A stretch of DNA of 36,870 bases from an uncultured beta proteobacterium (GCA_903909815.1 CAIVXG010000207.1:1-36870), one strand, 5' to 3'; shown: positions 8,018 through 17,835, counted from the first letter of the stretch. Program-made: numbers and translations. The notes: generated from the sequence alone by a model not told the origin.

Positions 8018-9469
8018 TCAGCGCGGCATCAGAAAAACGGATTTTTCCCGAATCTTTCCCAACCCATTGAGCGACTCGATCTCGAATTCAATTGGCTGTG
8101 AGCCCGCGTGCTCGGCGTCGCTGGGCGCAAGCACGCTCAACACCACCCAGCGCGACTGGGCCGAGTCCACGCTGACCGTGGCCTTGGAAGCCAGCGCGAT
8201 GCCGGGACGGCCAGTAACGGAGATGCGAAACGGCTGGGCCGACTCGGTCGCATTCATGATCTGCAGCCGAAACAGGTTCTCCACCCTGCCGTCATCGGCC
8301 AGGCGCGACATGATGGCGCGGTCGCGCACCACATCCACCCTGAAGGGAATGCGGGTACCCATGCTGACGAACATGGCGAGGGTGACTGCGGCCAGGATGC
8401 CGGTGTAGATCAGCACGCGCGGGCGCAGAATGTGGCGCAGGATCTGCTTTTGGGTCCAGCCCAGCTTGACGGCATTCTGCGTGGAATATTTCACCAGGCC
8501 GCGGGCATAGCCCATCTTGTCCATCACGGTGTCGCAGACGTCGGCGCAGGCGCCGCAACCGATGCACTCGTATTGCAGGCCCTTGCGGATGTCGATGCCG
8601 GTGGGACACACCTGCACGCACAGGTCGCAGTCCACGCAAGCACCCAAGCCCAGTTGCGCCGGATCCGCCTTACGCGAGCGCGATCCTCTGGGTTCGCCGC
8701 GTGCCGTGTCATAGGTCACGATCAATGTGTCCTTGTCGAACATGGCACTTTGGAAGCGTGCGTAGGGACACATGTACTTGCACACCTGCTCGCGCATGAA
8801 GCCGGCGTTGCCGTAGGTGGCGAAGCTGTAGAAGAACACCCAGAAGATTTCCCAGGCGGAAATCTGCCACAGCAGAATCTGCCCACCGAGTTCGCGAATC
8901 GGCGTGAAGTAGCCGACGAAGCTGAAGCCGGTCCAGAAAGCGATTGCAACCCACAGCACCTGCTTTGCGGTCTTGCGCGCCGCCTTCTCCATCGACCAGG
9001 GTTGTCCATCGCGGCGCATGCGGGCCGAGCGGTCACCCTCGAGTCGGCGCTCGACCCACATGAAGATCTCGGTGTAGACGGTTTGCGGGCAGGCATAGCC
9101 ACACCACAGCCGCCCGGCGACCGCAGTAAACAAAAACAGGGACAGGGCCGAGATCACCAGCAGGCCGGTCAGATAGATGAAGTCCTGCGGATACAGCACC
9201 AGACCGAAAATGTAAAAGCGCCGCGCGTTGACGTCGAACAGCACCGCCTGGCGCTGCCCCCATTGCAGCCAGGGCAGTCCGTAAAAGACCAGCTGCGTGA
9301 GAAACACCACGCCCCAGCGCCACTTTGAAAACAGGCCTGAAACGCTGCGCGGATAGATCGTCTGGTGGGCCACGTACAGGGGAAGTTCCACCTCGTCGGG
9401 CGACACCGCATCGGCTGTCACGGGGTTCGGCGTTGTGGGCTGGGCGTCAGGATTATTCGGGGAATTCAT
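8018..9469 (-). CDS. ccoG: Cytochrome c oxidase accessory protein CcoG (RdxA/FixG family)
   Basis: Inner-membrane iron-sulfur protein of 483 residues needed, in studied relatives, for maturation of cbb3-type oxidase, where it takes part in copper reduction. Visible features are transmembrane segments near residues 42-60 and 90-115, the CGYACPQTVYTEIF motif, a CKYMCPYARFQ motif, and two ferredoxin-like clusters CVDCDLCVQVCP and CIGCGACADVC. A further TM helix and a C-terminal Ig-like FixG_C domain follow. ATG 9469 starts a Pro/Asn-rich N-terminus typical of betaproteobacterial CcoG; the frame stays open to 9583 without a better start. The ccoNOP and ccoHIS genes are not in the window, so it is separated from its usual partners. 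Confidence 0.93.
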   Translation of the reverse strand: MNSPNNPDAQPTTPNPVTADAVSPDEVELPLYVAHQTIYPRSVSGLFSKWRWGVVFLTQLVFYGLPWLQWGQRQAVLFDVNARRFYIFGLVLYPQDFIYLTGLLVISALSLFLFTAVAGRLWCGYACPQTVYTEIFMWVERRLEGDRSARMRRDGQPWSMEKAARKTAKQVLWVAIAFWTGFSFVGYFTPIRELGGQILLWQISAWEIFWVFFYSFATYGNAGFMREQVCKYMCPYARFQSAMFDKDTLIVTYDTARGEPRGSRSRKADPAQLGLGACVDCDLCVQVCPTGIDIRKGLQYECIGCGACADVCDTVMDKMGYARGLVKYSTQNAVKLGWTQKQILRHILRPRVLIYTGILAAVTLAMFVSMGTRIPFRVDVVRDRAIMSRLADDGRVENLFRLQIMNATESAQPFRISVTGRPGIALASKATVSVDSAQSRWVVLSVLAPSDAEHAGSQPIEFEIESLNGLGKIREKSVFLMPR

Positions 9470-9573
9470 CGTAGGTCCAAAAAAGGCGGGCCACCGGCCA
9501 CCGTGCAAGGCCGAGTCAGTGTCGCAAAATCCAATATCCAGCTTGCATTGGACGCCAACCCAGGGAGCTTGTC

Positions 9574-9589
9574 TGTGACTCAAGTCACG
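9574..9589. promoter_or_regulatory. CRP/FNR-superfamily-like palindrome upstream of ccoG
   Basis: The 16-base sequence TGTGACTCAAGTCACG fits the CRP-type pattern TGTGA-N6-TCACA with one mismatch in the outer half-sites. It does not fit the FNR pattern TTGAT-N4-ATCAA. It lies 105 bp upstream of the ccoG start, in the divergent region between ccoG and metH. CcoG is often oxygen-regulated, which makes a CRP/FNR-family site plausible, but a single short palindrome is weak evidence. Confidence 0.35.
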
Positions 9590-9643
9590 CTAACGTAGCC
9601 ACGGTGATCCCTTTGCTGGACGGGCAGCTCATGCCAGCCCCAC

Positions 9644-9673
9644 AAAAAAAGACCCCGGCGACGCGGCCGGGGT
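9644..9673 (-). terminator. Rho-independent terminator of the small RNA candidate
   Basis: On the minus strand an 8-bp perfect stem ACCCCGGC/GCCGGGGT (9673-9666 with 9659-9652), with a 6-base loop, is followed by one C and seven T residues (9650-9644). This is a strong intrinsic terminator. It lies between two divergent protein genes where no protein-coding minus-strand transcript should end, which is the main reason to propose a separate small RNA here. Confidence 0.8.
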
Positions 9674-9746
9674 GGCAAGCCTGGCTGCTGTCAAGCGTCA
9701 GGGCGCCCGCTCAGGGAGGAAAAGCGGGGGGTGGCGAGCCACCCGC
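9644..9746 (-). ncRNA. Candidate ~100-nt small RNA with anti-Shine-Dalgarno loop
   Basis: This minus-strand unit holds no plausible protein but has all parts of a small RNA gene: a promoter at 9779-9751, three hairpins and an intrinsic terminator. Hairpin 1 has stem GGGTGG/CCACCC (9744-9739 with 9734-9729) and a CTCG tetraloop. Hairpin 2 has stem CCCGC/GCGGG (9728-9724 with 9710-9706) and a 13-nt loop UUUUCCUCCCUGA, complementary to Shine-Dalgarno sequences. Hairpin 3 is the terminator. Small RNAs exposing C-rich UCCUCC loops are known in several proteobacteria, where they block ribosome binding sites of target mRNAs. I cannot assign it to a named family. The RNA points away from metH and towards ccoG, but ends 175 bp before the ccoG start. 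Confidence 0.6.
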
Positions 9747-9750
9747 GCGT

Positions 9751-9779
9751 AATTTATCAAACTCGCCTGCGCGATTCAA
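9751..9779 (-). promoter_or_regulatory. Promoter of the small RNA candidate
   Basis: On the minus strand TTGAAT (9779-9774) and TAAATT (9756-9751) are separated by 17 bp, a good sigma-70 spacing with moderate -10 quality. The predicted start is near 9746-9744, just at the foot of the first hairpin, and about 100 nt before the terminator T-run. Confidence 0.5.
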
Positions 9780-9813
9780 GCTCCTGGCCGCGCAGTTTTC
9801 TACAATCGGATCC

Positions 9814-10860
9814 ATGAAACCCATCATCTACACCCGCGGCCAGGCCTTGCCGGTGCTCCTATCGCAACGCATCCTGGTCCTGGACGGCGCCATGGGCACC
9901 ATGATCCAGCGCTTCAAACTGAGCGAGGAACAATACCGAGGTGAGCGCTTCAAGGGGGTCACTCGTGACGTCAAGGGCAACAACGAACTGCTGTCGATCA
10001 CCCGCCCCGACGTCATCGCCGACATCCACGACGCCTATCTCGCCGCCGGTGCGGACCTGATCGAGACCAACACCTTCGGCGCCACGCGCGTGGCCCAAGC
10101 CGATTACGACCTGGCCGATCTGGCGTTCGAGATGAACCTGGAATCGGCCAAAATCGCCCGCGCCGCCTGCGACAAATATGCAACGCGCGACAAGCCCCGC
10201 TTCGTCGTCGGTGCCTTAGGACCTACGCCCAAGACGGCCAGCATCAGCCCCGACGTGAACGACCCCGGCGCACGCAATGTGGACTTTGAAACCCTGCGCG
10301 CCTCCTATTACGAGCAGGTGCAGGCGCTGGTGCAGGGCGGCGCGGATTTGCTGCTGGTGGAGACCATCTTTGACACGCTCAACGCCAAGGCGGCGCTGTT
10401 TGCCATTGACGAATATTTCGAGGCCACGGGTGAGCGGCTGCCCATCATCATCAGCGGCACCGTGACCGACGCCTCGGGTCGCATCCTGAGCGGCCAGACC
10501 GTGACGGCGTTCTGGCACTCCGTGCGCCACGCCCAACCGCTGGCCGTGGGCCTGAACTGCGCCCTGGGCGCCGCGCTCATGCGCCCCTACATCCAGGAAC
10601 TGCACCGCGCCGCGCCCGACACCTTCATCAGCTGCTACCCCAACGCCGGACTGCCCAACCCCATGAGCGACACCGGTTTTGACGAGACCCCCGATGTCAC
10701 CTCGCGCCTGCTGCGCGAGTTCGCAGCCGAAGGACTGGTGAACATCGTGGGTGGCTGCTGTGGCACCACGCCCGCACACATCAATGCCATCCAGCAGGCG
10801 GTGGCGCCCCTGCCCACGCGTGTGGTGCAGCGCGGCTATTTCTACAAGGAAGCGGCCTGA
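9814..10860 (+). CDS. metH: Methionine synthase, homocysteine S-methyltransferase domain (split MetH)
   Basis: Cytoplasmic protein of 348 residues equal to the N-terminal homocysteine-binding module of cobalamin-dependent methionine synthase. The zinc-binding cysteines are visible: C249 in GLNCALG and the pair C315-C316 in [12 protein letters not shown]. The N-terminal [12 protein letters not shown] and the ETNTFGAT segment are also typical. The folate, cobalamin and reactivation modules of full-length MetH (over 1200 residues) are absent, and the next gene is unrelated. In many Burkholderiales MetH is naturally split into two genes, so this is not a truncation; the second part must lie elsewhere. 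There is no Shine-Dalgarno sequence, and a TACAAT -10-like box at 9801-9806 would place the transcript start at the ATG, suggesting a leaderless mRNA. Confidence 0.9.
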   Translation: MKPIIYTRGQALPVLLSQRILVLDGAMGTMIQRFKLSEEQYRGERFKGVTRDVKGNNELLSITRPDVIADIHDAYLAAGADLIETNTFGATRVAQADYDLADLAFEMNLESAKIARAACDKYATRDKPRFVVGALGPTPKTASISPDVNDPGARNVDFETLRASYYEQVQALVQGGADLLLVETIFDTLNAKAALFAIDEYFEATGERLPIIISGTVTDASGRILSGQTVTAFWHSVRHAQPLAVGLNCALGAALMRPYIQELHRAAPDTFISCYPNAGLPNPMSDTGFDETPDVTSRLLREFAAEGLVNIVGGCCGTTPAHINAIQQAVAPLPTRVVQRGYFYKEAA

Positions 10861-10961
10861 ACTGGTCGCAGTCGCACGGGTGGCGCTGCTCCAGTGGCGC
10901 AGCAAGAATGCCCTGCTGAGCAGCGTGCTGAGCACCGGCGTCTACGTGTTGTGGCGCAACT

Positions 10962-13223
10962 TCAATTGGCTTTCTCACTGAGCGGCGCAGGCGGCGTTGC
11001 AGCCGCAGGGCCATTGAAACCCAGCGTTTTGACGCCCGCCTCGCTGTCGAATTCGCTGTAACCCCAGCGACCGTCGGCGTAGACCACATTCTCGGGTGCG
11101 AGGCGCTGCTGAGGTGGCACGCCGCTCAAGCTCTGGCGCATGGCGTCAATCCATATCGGCAAGGCCAGCGTGGCGCCAAACTCGCGGCTGCCCAGCGAAC
11201 GCGGCTCATCGTAGCCCATCCACGCCACCGCCACGACGTTGCCGGCATAGCCCGCAAACCAGCCGTCCACGGCGTCGCTGGAGGTGCCGGTCTTGCCTGC
11301 CAGATCCTGGCGCTCCAACTTCTGGCTGGCCGCGGCACCGGTGCCGGAACGCGTTACTTCGCGCAGCATGCTGTCGGTGACGAAGGCGTTGCGCGCGTCA
11401 ATGGTCCGGTCCGCTTCCACCGGCGCGGCACTCCGGGTCGACTCGAACAGCAGCTTGCCACGCGCATCGCTTACGCGTTGCACCAGCCAGGGGCTGACCC
11501 GATAGCCGCCGTTGGCGAACACGCCATAGGCGCTGGCGAGTTGCATGGGCGTCACCGAGCCCGTGCCCAGGGCCAGCGTGAGGTCAAGCGGGTGCTTGCC
11601 GCCATCGAAGCCGAACCGGGGCAAGAAGTCGTGGCCGTAGCTCACGCCTATGGCCTGCAGGATGCGCACCGACACCACGTTTTTCGATTGCGCCAGGGCA
11701 TCCTGCATGTGGATGGGGCCGTCGTACTTATCGTCGTCATTGCGCGGGTCCCACTGCAAACTCTCACGCGTGGTGTCGGACAGTTGCACATCGTTGATGA
11801 GCGTGTCCGGTGCAAACCCGCGCTCCAGTGCCGCAGAGTAGATGAAAGGCTTGATGGAGGAGCCGGGCTGGCGCCAGGCGTTGGTGACGTGATTGAAGTT
11901 CTTGCGCCTGAAGTCAAAGCCGCCAACCAGCGCGCGCAGGGCGCCGCTTTGGGCGTCGAGGGAGACATAGGCCGCATCCACCTCGGGCAGCTGCGAGATG
12001 GCCCATTTTTCCTTACTGCTTTGCAGCACGCGGATCAGTGCGCCGGGGCGCAGGCGCAGGCCTGGCGCGGCTTTGGCTTGCAAGGCCGCGGCGGCAAAGC
12101 CCAAGCCCTCACCGGATACCTGGATGGTGTCGCCCGAGGCCAGTTCTGCCGTAAGCGCCTTGGCGCTGACTTCGGTCACCACAGCGGGCAAAAGGCCGTC
12201 GCTGGCCGGGTGCTTTTGCAGCAGCGTATCGATGGCGTCGCTGCGTTCATCTTCGTCCGCAGGCAAATCGATCGATGCCTCAGGGCCACGGTAGCCATGA
12301 CGCTGGTCGTAGGCCAGCAGGTTGCGACGTACCGCCTCGTAGGCAGCGAGTTGCTCCGCGTGCCGGATGGTGGTCACGACCTTGAGCCCCATGGTATAGG
12401 CCGCCTCCTGGTATTGCGCCACCATGCTTTGGCGCACCATCTCGGCCACATAGGCGGCATCGGTTTCAAAAGCCGGGCCGCTGTTGATATGCAACACTTC
12501 GGTGCTGGCCTGAGCGAATTGGGCGGGCGTGATGTACTCCAAACGCAGCATGCCTTTGAGCACCAGTATTTGCCGCTGTTTGGCGCGCTCGAAGTTCACG
12601 GCAGGGTTGTGTCGGACCGGGTTTTGCGGTATGCCTGCCAACATCGCGGCCTGTGCAATGCTCAACTCGGTCAGCGACTTGCCGAAGTAGGTGCGCGCGG
12701 CACTGGCGAAACCGTAGCTGTGCTGTCCCAGGTAGATCTGGTTCATGTACAGCTCCAGGATCTGGTCCTTGCTCAGCGCTTCTTCGATGCGATAGGTGAG
12801 CAGCAACTCCTTGAGCTTGCGCCTGAGAGTGACTTCCTGCGTGAGAAAGAAGTTGCGCGCCACCTGCATAGTGATGGTGGACGCACCCTGTTTGACGCCG
12901 CCCGTGAGGTCCGATAGCAAGGCACGCGCCACACCAATGAAGTCGATACCGCTGTGGCTGTAAAACCGCGTGTCTTCGATCGACAGCAACGCGTTCTTCA
13001 TCAAGGCCGGCGTGTCCTTGATCGCAACAAAATCGCGCCGCTCCTGACCGAACTCGCCGATCAGCACGTTGTCTGCGGTGTACACGCGCAACGGCAACTT
13101 GGGCCGGTAGTCGGTCACTGCATCCAGCGCGGGCAACGCCGGGGCCAGCACCAGCCAAGTGTAAACCGCCAGCGCGGCCACGGCCAGCACCAGCGCAGCG
13201 CCAAGGCGCAGGATCCATTTCAT
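10962..13223 (-). CDS. mrcA: Penicillin-binding protein 1A, bifunctional class A PBP
   Basis: Inner-membrane-anchored peptidoglycan synthase of 753 residues that polymerises and cross-links murein in the periplasm. After a short cytosolic tail and one TM helix (about residues 5-28) comes the GT51 glycosyltransferase domain, with catalytic E83 in SIEDTRFYSH and the QGASTITMQ motif at 112-120. The PBP1A-type OB/linker region follows. The transpeptidase domain has SSIK (nucleophile S455, K458), SKN (513-515) and KTGT (644-647). All catalytic residues are present. ATG 13223 is chosen because the TM anchor begins at once; the longer in-frame extension to 13256 adds only polar residues. The gene is convergent with metH and divergent from the pyrimidine operon. 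The 101 bp after metH has no clear terminator. Confidence 0.93.
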   Translation of the reverse strand: MKWILRLGAALVLAVAALAVYTWLVLAPALPALDAVTDYRPKLPLRVYTADNVLIGEFGQERRDFVAIKDTPALMKNALLSIEDTRFYSHSGIDFIGVARALLSDLTGGVKQGASTITMQVARNFFLTQEVTLRRKLKELLLTYRIEEALSKDQILELYMNQIYLGQHSYGFASAARTYFGKSLTELSIAQAAMLAGIPQNPVRHNPAVNFERAKQRQILVLKGMLRLEYITPAQFAQASTEVLHINSGPAFETDAAYVAEMVRQSMVAQYQEAAYTMGLKVVTTIRHAEQLAAYEAVRRNLLAYDQRHGYRGPEASIDLPADEDERSDAIDTLLQKHPASDGLLPAVVTEVSAKALTAELASGDTIQVSGEGLGFAAAALQAKAAPGLRLRPGALIRVLQSSKEKWAISQLPEVDAAYVSLDAQSGALRALVGGFDFRRKNFNHVTNAWRQPGSSIKPFIYSAALERGFAPDTLINDVQLSDTTRESLQWDPRNDDDKYDGPIHMQDALAQSKNVVSVRILQAIGVSYGHDFLPRFGFDGGKHPLDLTLALGTGSVTPMQLASAYGVFANGGYRVSPWLVQRVSDARGKLLFESTRSAAPVEADRTIDARNAFVTDSMLREVTRSGTGAAASQKLERQDLAGKTGTSSDAVDGWFAGYAGNVVAVAWMGYDEPRSLGSREFGATLALPIWIDAMRQSLSGVPPQQRLAPENVVYADGRWGYSEFDSEAGVKTLGFNGPAAATPPAPLSEKAN

Positions 13224-13405
13224 GTTGTAGCGGCCTTCAGGGCGTGAGATCGGCAATAGCGCGAAAGTTGGCTCGGTTCGGGCCAGCGCACAGAGCCACG
13301 CTGGGTCGGCGTATTGTGGCCGACGACCGGGCCGGGAAAGTCTGCCGGTCTGGGGGGTGCCACGCCCAACTGGAATCGCCCTCGGGAAAATCCCTATTCG
13401 GACCG

Positions 13406-13421
13406 TGGCACGGGCATTGCA
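13406..13421 (+). promoter_or_regulatory. Sigma-54 (RpoN) promoter of the pyrimidine operon
   Basis: TGGCACGGGCATTGCA matches the sigma-54 consensus TGGCACG-N4-TTGCW at every fixed position, with the invariant GG (13407-13408) and GC (13419-13420) separated by 10 bases. Transcription should begin near 13432, giving a leader of about 67 nt before the preT GTG. Sigma-54 promoters need an enhancer-binding protein; NtrC is the natural candidate for a nitrogen-scavenging pathway, but I could not find a convincing NtrC palindrome in 13224-13400. Confidence 0.75.
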
Positions 13422-13438
13422 TCATCCATCACTGAAAC

Positions 13439-13454
13439 TTGACCATTTGGTCAG
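13439..13454 (+). promoter_or_regulatory. RutR-type operator
   Basis: TTGACCATTTGGTCAG matches the palindrome TTGACCA-NN-TGGTCAA known for the TetR-family uracil sensor RutR at 13 of 14 defined positions; only the last base differs. It lies about 8-23 bases downstream of the predicted sigma-54 start, a position suited to repression. A further half-site TTGACC is at 13465-13470. No RutR-like gene is in the window. The match and the adjacent uracil-degradation genes support each other. Confidence 0.75.
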
Positions 13455-13498
13455 ATTATCGAATTTGACCGGACTTGGACTTCACAGGAGTTGCCAGC

Positions 13499-14845
13499 GT
13501 GACCACCTCTCCCACACCCGACGTTCGCGCAGGTCGCATCAGCGCCGCAGCGTGCGCCGCGCGCTTTGCCGACGCCACGCCGCGCTTCGCCCCGGCGCAG
13601 GCGGTGCTCGAAGCCGAGCGCTGCCTGTACTGCTTCGACGCGCCCTGCGCCACGGCCTGCCCCACGCACATCGACGTCCCGTCCTTCATCCGGCGTATCG
13701 CCGACGGCAACCTGCGCGGCGCCGCCCATGCCATTCTGGACGCCAACCCCCTGGGCGGCATGTGCGCCCGAGTCTGCCCCACCGAGAACCTGTGCGAGCA
13801 GGTGTGCGTGCGCAACACGCAGGAGGGGCGTCCGGTGGCCATTGGCCGCCTGCAACGCCACGCCGTCGATGCCTTGCTGGAGGGCCCCAAGCCGCAGCTG
13901 TTCAGCCGCGCCGCGGCCACCGGCAGGCGGATCGCAGTCGTCGGCGCGGGCCCCGCCGGTCTGGCCTGCGCGCACACGCTGGCGCGCCTCGGTCACGACG
14001 TCGTTGTGTTCGAAGCCCGACCCAAGGCGGGCGGACTGAACGAATATGGGCTGGCCGCCTACAAGACCCCCGACCACTTTGCCCAGCGTGAAATCCAGTG
14101 GCTTCTGGGCATGGGCGGCATCACGATCCGCAACGACTGGAAGCTGGAAACGACGGCGCAGCTCGACGCCCTGCGAAACAACTACGACGCCCTGTTTCTG
14201 GGCATGGGTCTGGCGAGCACGCACCGTCTCGGCGTTCCCGGTGAAGACCTGGCAGGCGTGCAGGACGCGGTCGATTTCATCGCCACGCTGCGCCAGACGC
14301 AAGACCTCTCGACCCTGCCCATCGGGCGACGCGTGGTCGTGATCGGTGGCGGCATGACCGCTGTGGACGCCGCCGTGCAATCCAAGCTGTTGGGTGCGGA
14401 AACCGTGCATCTGGTGTATCGGCGCGGGCCTGAGGCCATGTCGGCGTCGAGGCCCGAGCAGGAGTGGGCGCTGACACACGGCGTCATCATTCATCACTGG
14501 CTGGCGCCCATTGCCATCACCGGCTCGGAGCATGTCAATGGCGTGCGCTTGGCCCGTCAGAAGCTGGTTGACGGCAGGCTCACCGCCACCGGCGAATTAG
14601 AAACCCTCGAAGCCGACATGGTGCTCAAGGCCATTGGACAGGACCTGGGAAATCCGGTGCTGGCCGCAGCGGGATTGAAACTGGACGATGCGCGCATCGC
14701 CACCGATGAGGACGGCCGGACCAACCTGGACGGCGTCTGGGCCGGTGGCGACGGCCGCGCCGGCGGCCTGGAGCTCACGGTGCAGGCGGTGGAGCATGGC
14801 AAGCTTTCCGCGCGCTCCATCCACGCCCAACTCGCGGGCGCTTGA
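13499..14845 (+). CDS. preT: NAD-dependent dihydropyrimidine dehydrogenase subunit PreT
   Basis: Flavoprotein subunit of 448 residues of the enzyme that reduces uracil and thymine to the dihydro forms, the first step of reductive pyrimidine breakdown. It resembles the glutamate synthase small subunit. The N-terminal iron-sulfur cysteines lie in CLYCFDAPCATACP and CARVCPTENLCEQVC. An FAD-binding GAGPAGLACAHTLA and an NAD(P)-binding GGGMTAVDAA Rossmann motif follow, with a C-terminal GGDGRAGGLELTVQA FAD contact. GTG 13499 is chosen because an AGGAG sits eight bases upstream; an in-frame TTG at 13475 lies before that site. First gene of the operon, 33 bp before preA, and downstream of the sigma-54 promoter and RutR-type box. 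Confidence 0.92.
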   Translation: MTTSPTPDVRAGRISAAACAARFADATPRFAPAQAVLEAERCLYCFDAPCATACPTHIDVPSFIRRIADGNLRGAAHAILDANPLGGMCARVCPTENLCEQVCVRNTQEGRPVAIGRLQRHAVDALLEGPKPQLFSRAAATGRRIAVVGAGPAGLACAHTLARLGHDVVVFEARPKAGGLNEYGLAAYKTPDHFAQREIQWLLGMGGITIRNDWKLETTAQLDALRNNYDALFLGMGLASTHRLGVPGEDLAGVQDAVDFIATLRQTQDLSTLPIGRRVVVIGGGMTAVDAAVQSKLLGAETVHLVYRRGPEAMSASRPEQEWALTHGVIIHHWLAPIAITGSEHVNGVRLARQKLVDGRLTATGELETLEADMVLKAIGQDLGNPVLAAAGLKLDDARIATDEDGRTNLDGVWAGGDGRAGGLELTVQAVEHGKLSARSIHAQLAGA

Positions 14846-14878
14846 GCCTTCACCGACACCAAGATTCAAGGGTTCACC

Positions 14879-16186
14879 ATGGCCAATCTGCACACTACGT
14901 TCGCCGGCATTCGCAGCCCCAATCCCTTCTGGCTGGCTTCGGCGCCGCCCACCGACAAGGCCTATAACGTGATCCGCGCCTTTGAAGCGGGCTGGGGTGG
15001 CGTGGTCTGGAAGACGCTGGGCGAAGCGGGGCCGCCCGTGGTCAACGTGAACGGTCCGCGCTACGGCGCGCTGCTGTCGCCGGACCGGCGCCTGTTGGGG
15101 TTCAACAACATCGAACTCATCACGGACCGCGACCTGGAAATCAACCTCAAAGAGATCACCCAGGTGAAGCGCGATTGGCCGGATCGCGCCCTGGTGGTGT
15201 CTCTCATGGTGCCCTGCGAAGAGGCGAGCTGGCGCGCGATCCTGGCGCGCGTGACCGACACGGGGGCGGACGGCATCGAACTCAACTTTGGTTGTCCGCA
15301 TGGCATGAGCGAGCGCGGCATGGGCGCGGCCGTGGGCCAGGTGCCCGAGTACATCGAGATGGTCACGGGATGGTGCAAGCAATATTCCAAGTTGCCGGTG
15401 ATCGTGAAGCTCACGCCCAACATCACCGACATTCGCCAGCCGGCGCGCGCGGCCAAGAACGGCGGGGCCGACGCGGTCTCGTTGATCAATACCATCAACT
15501 CCATCATGGGCGTGGACCCGGCCACACTCACCATGACGCCGTCCACCGGCGGACGCGGCTCGCACGGTGGCTACTGCGGACCGGCGGTGAAACCCATCGC
15601 CTTGAACATGGTGGCCGAGATCGCGCGCGATCCGCTCACAGCCGGGCTGCCGATCTCTGGCATCGGCGGCGTGAGCAACTGGCGCGACGCGCTGGACTTC
15701 ATCGCGCTCGGTGCGGGCAATGTGCAGGTGTGCACCGCGGCCATGGTCTACGGCTTCAAGATCGTGCAGGAGATGAGCGACGGCCTGTCCAACTACATGG
15801 ATGAGATGGGATTCAACTCGATCGACGATTTCCGAGGTCGGGCCGTGCCCACGGTGTCGGACTGGCGTTATCTGAACCTGAACCACATCTCCAAGGCGGT
15901 GATCAACCAGAGCAGCTGCATCCAGTGCGGGCGCTGCCACATCGCCTGCGAAGACACTTCGCATCAGGCCATTGCCACGACCCAGGACGGCAAGCGCCAC
16001 TTCGAAGTGCGCGAGCAGGACTGCGTAGGCTGCAACCTGTGCGTGGTGGTGTGTCCGGTGCCGGACTGTCTTACGTTGCGTGAGCTCGCGCCCGGCGAGG
16101 TCGATCAGCGCACCGGCAAGACCGTTCTTTCGGCCCACGCAGACTGGACCACGCACCCGAACAACCCGATGCGCGTGGCGGCGTAA
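14879..16186 (+). CDS. preA: NAD-dependent dihydropyrimidine dehydrogenase subunit PreA
   Basis: Catalytic FMN/iron-sulfur subunit of 435 residues that partners PreT. The TIM-barrel half is of the dihydroorotate dehydrogenase type. The catalytic cysteine is C139 in ELNFGCPHGMSERGMG, equivalent to the active-site cysteine of animal dihydropyrimidine dehydrogenase. FMN/substrate motifs (LINTINS, GIGGVSNWRDA) follow. The C-terminus holds two [4Fe-4S] motifs, CIQCGRCHIAC and CVGCNLCVVVCPVPDC. Start ATG 14879 is preceded by AAGGG. Only 33 bp separate it from preT, and the order preT-preA-hydA-amidase follows the pathway. Confidence 0.95.
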   Translation: MANLHTTFAGIRSPNPFWLASAPPTDKAYNVIRAFEAGWGGVVWKTLGEAGPPVVNVNGPRYGALLSPDRRLLGFNNIELITDRDLEINLKEITQVKRDWPDRALVVSLMVPCEEASWRAILARVTDTGADGIELNFGCPHGMSERGMGAAVGQVPEYIEMVTGWCKQYSKLPVIVKLTPNITDIRQPARAAKNGGADAVSLINTINSIMGVDPATLTMTPSTGGRGSHGGYCGPAVKPIALNMVAEIARDPLTAGLPISGIGGVSNWRDALDFIALGAGNVQVCTAAMVYGFKIVQEMSDGLSNYMDEMGFNSIDDFRGRAVPTVSDWRYLNLNHISKAVINQSSCIQCGRCHIACEDTSHQAIATTQDGKRHFEVREQDCVGCNLCVVVCPVPDCLTLRELAPGEVDQRTGKTVLSAHADWTTHPNNPMRVAA

Positions 16187-16212
16187 CATGCGCCCGGAGA
16201 TTACCCGGAATT

Positions 16213-17764
<1,552 letters not shown>

Positions 17765-17774
17765 ACAGTATCCC

Positions 17775-17830
17775 CGTCATTGCGAGTTGCCTGTTTCGGC
17801 CGGCGAAACGGCATACTGACCATGAACCAC
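17775..17830 (+). repeat. Repeat module B, copy 2
   Basis: A stretch of about 56 bp starting CGTCATTGCGAGTTGCC and running to CATGAACCACGG. It is the reverse complement, with scattered mismatches, of 7911-7971. It lies immediately before module A copy 3, so the combined unit spans 17775-17922 in the hydA-amidase gap. Confidence 0.6.
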
Positions 17831-17835
17831 GGATT

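Noticed and set aside
9570-9584. FNR box upstream of ccoG
   Set aside because: The TTGTC and CTCAA halves are separated by five bases instead of four and both deviate from the consensus; the CRP-like reading of the overlapping palindrome fits better.
9604-9813. N-terminal extension of MetH from GTG 9604
   Set aside because: The extra 70 residues run through the small RNA terminator and hairpins and have no family similarity; the conserved domain starts at 9814.
9600-9813. SAH or cobalamin riboswitch before metH
   Set aside because: The structured sequence there reads better on the minus strand, with promoter and terminator; I could not find the conserved SAH aptamer blocks or a B12 box on the plus strand.
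10880-10981. Short frame (+) of 33 residues after metH, ending RNFNWLSH
   Set aside because: It starts at GTG without a ribosome binding site and overlaps the end of mrcA. Its tryptophan-rich sequence is curious and could be a gene relic, but nothing supports expression.
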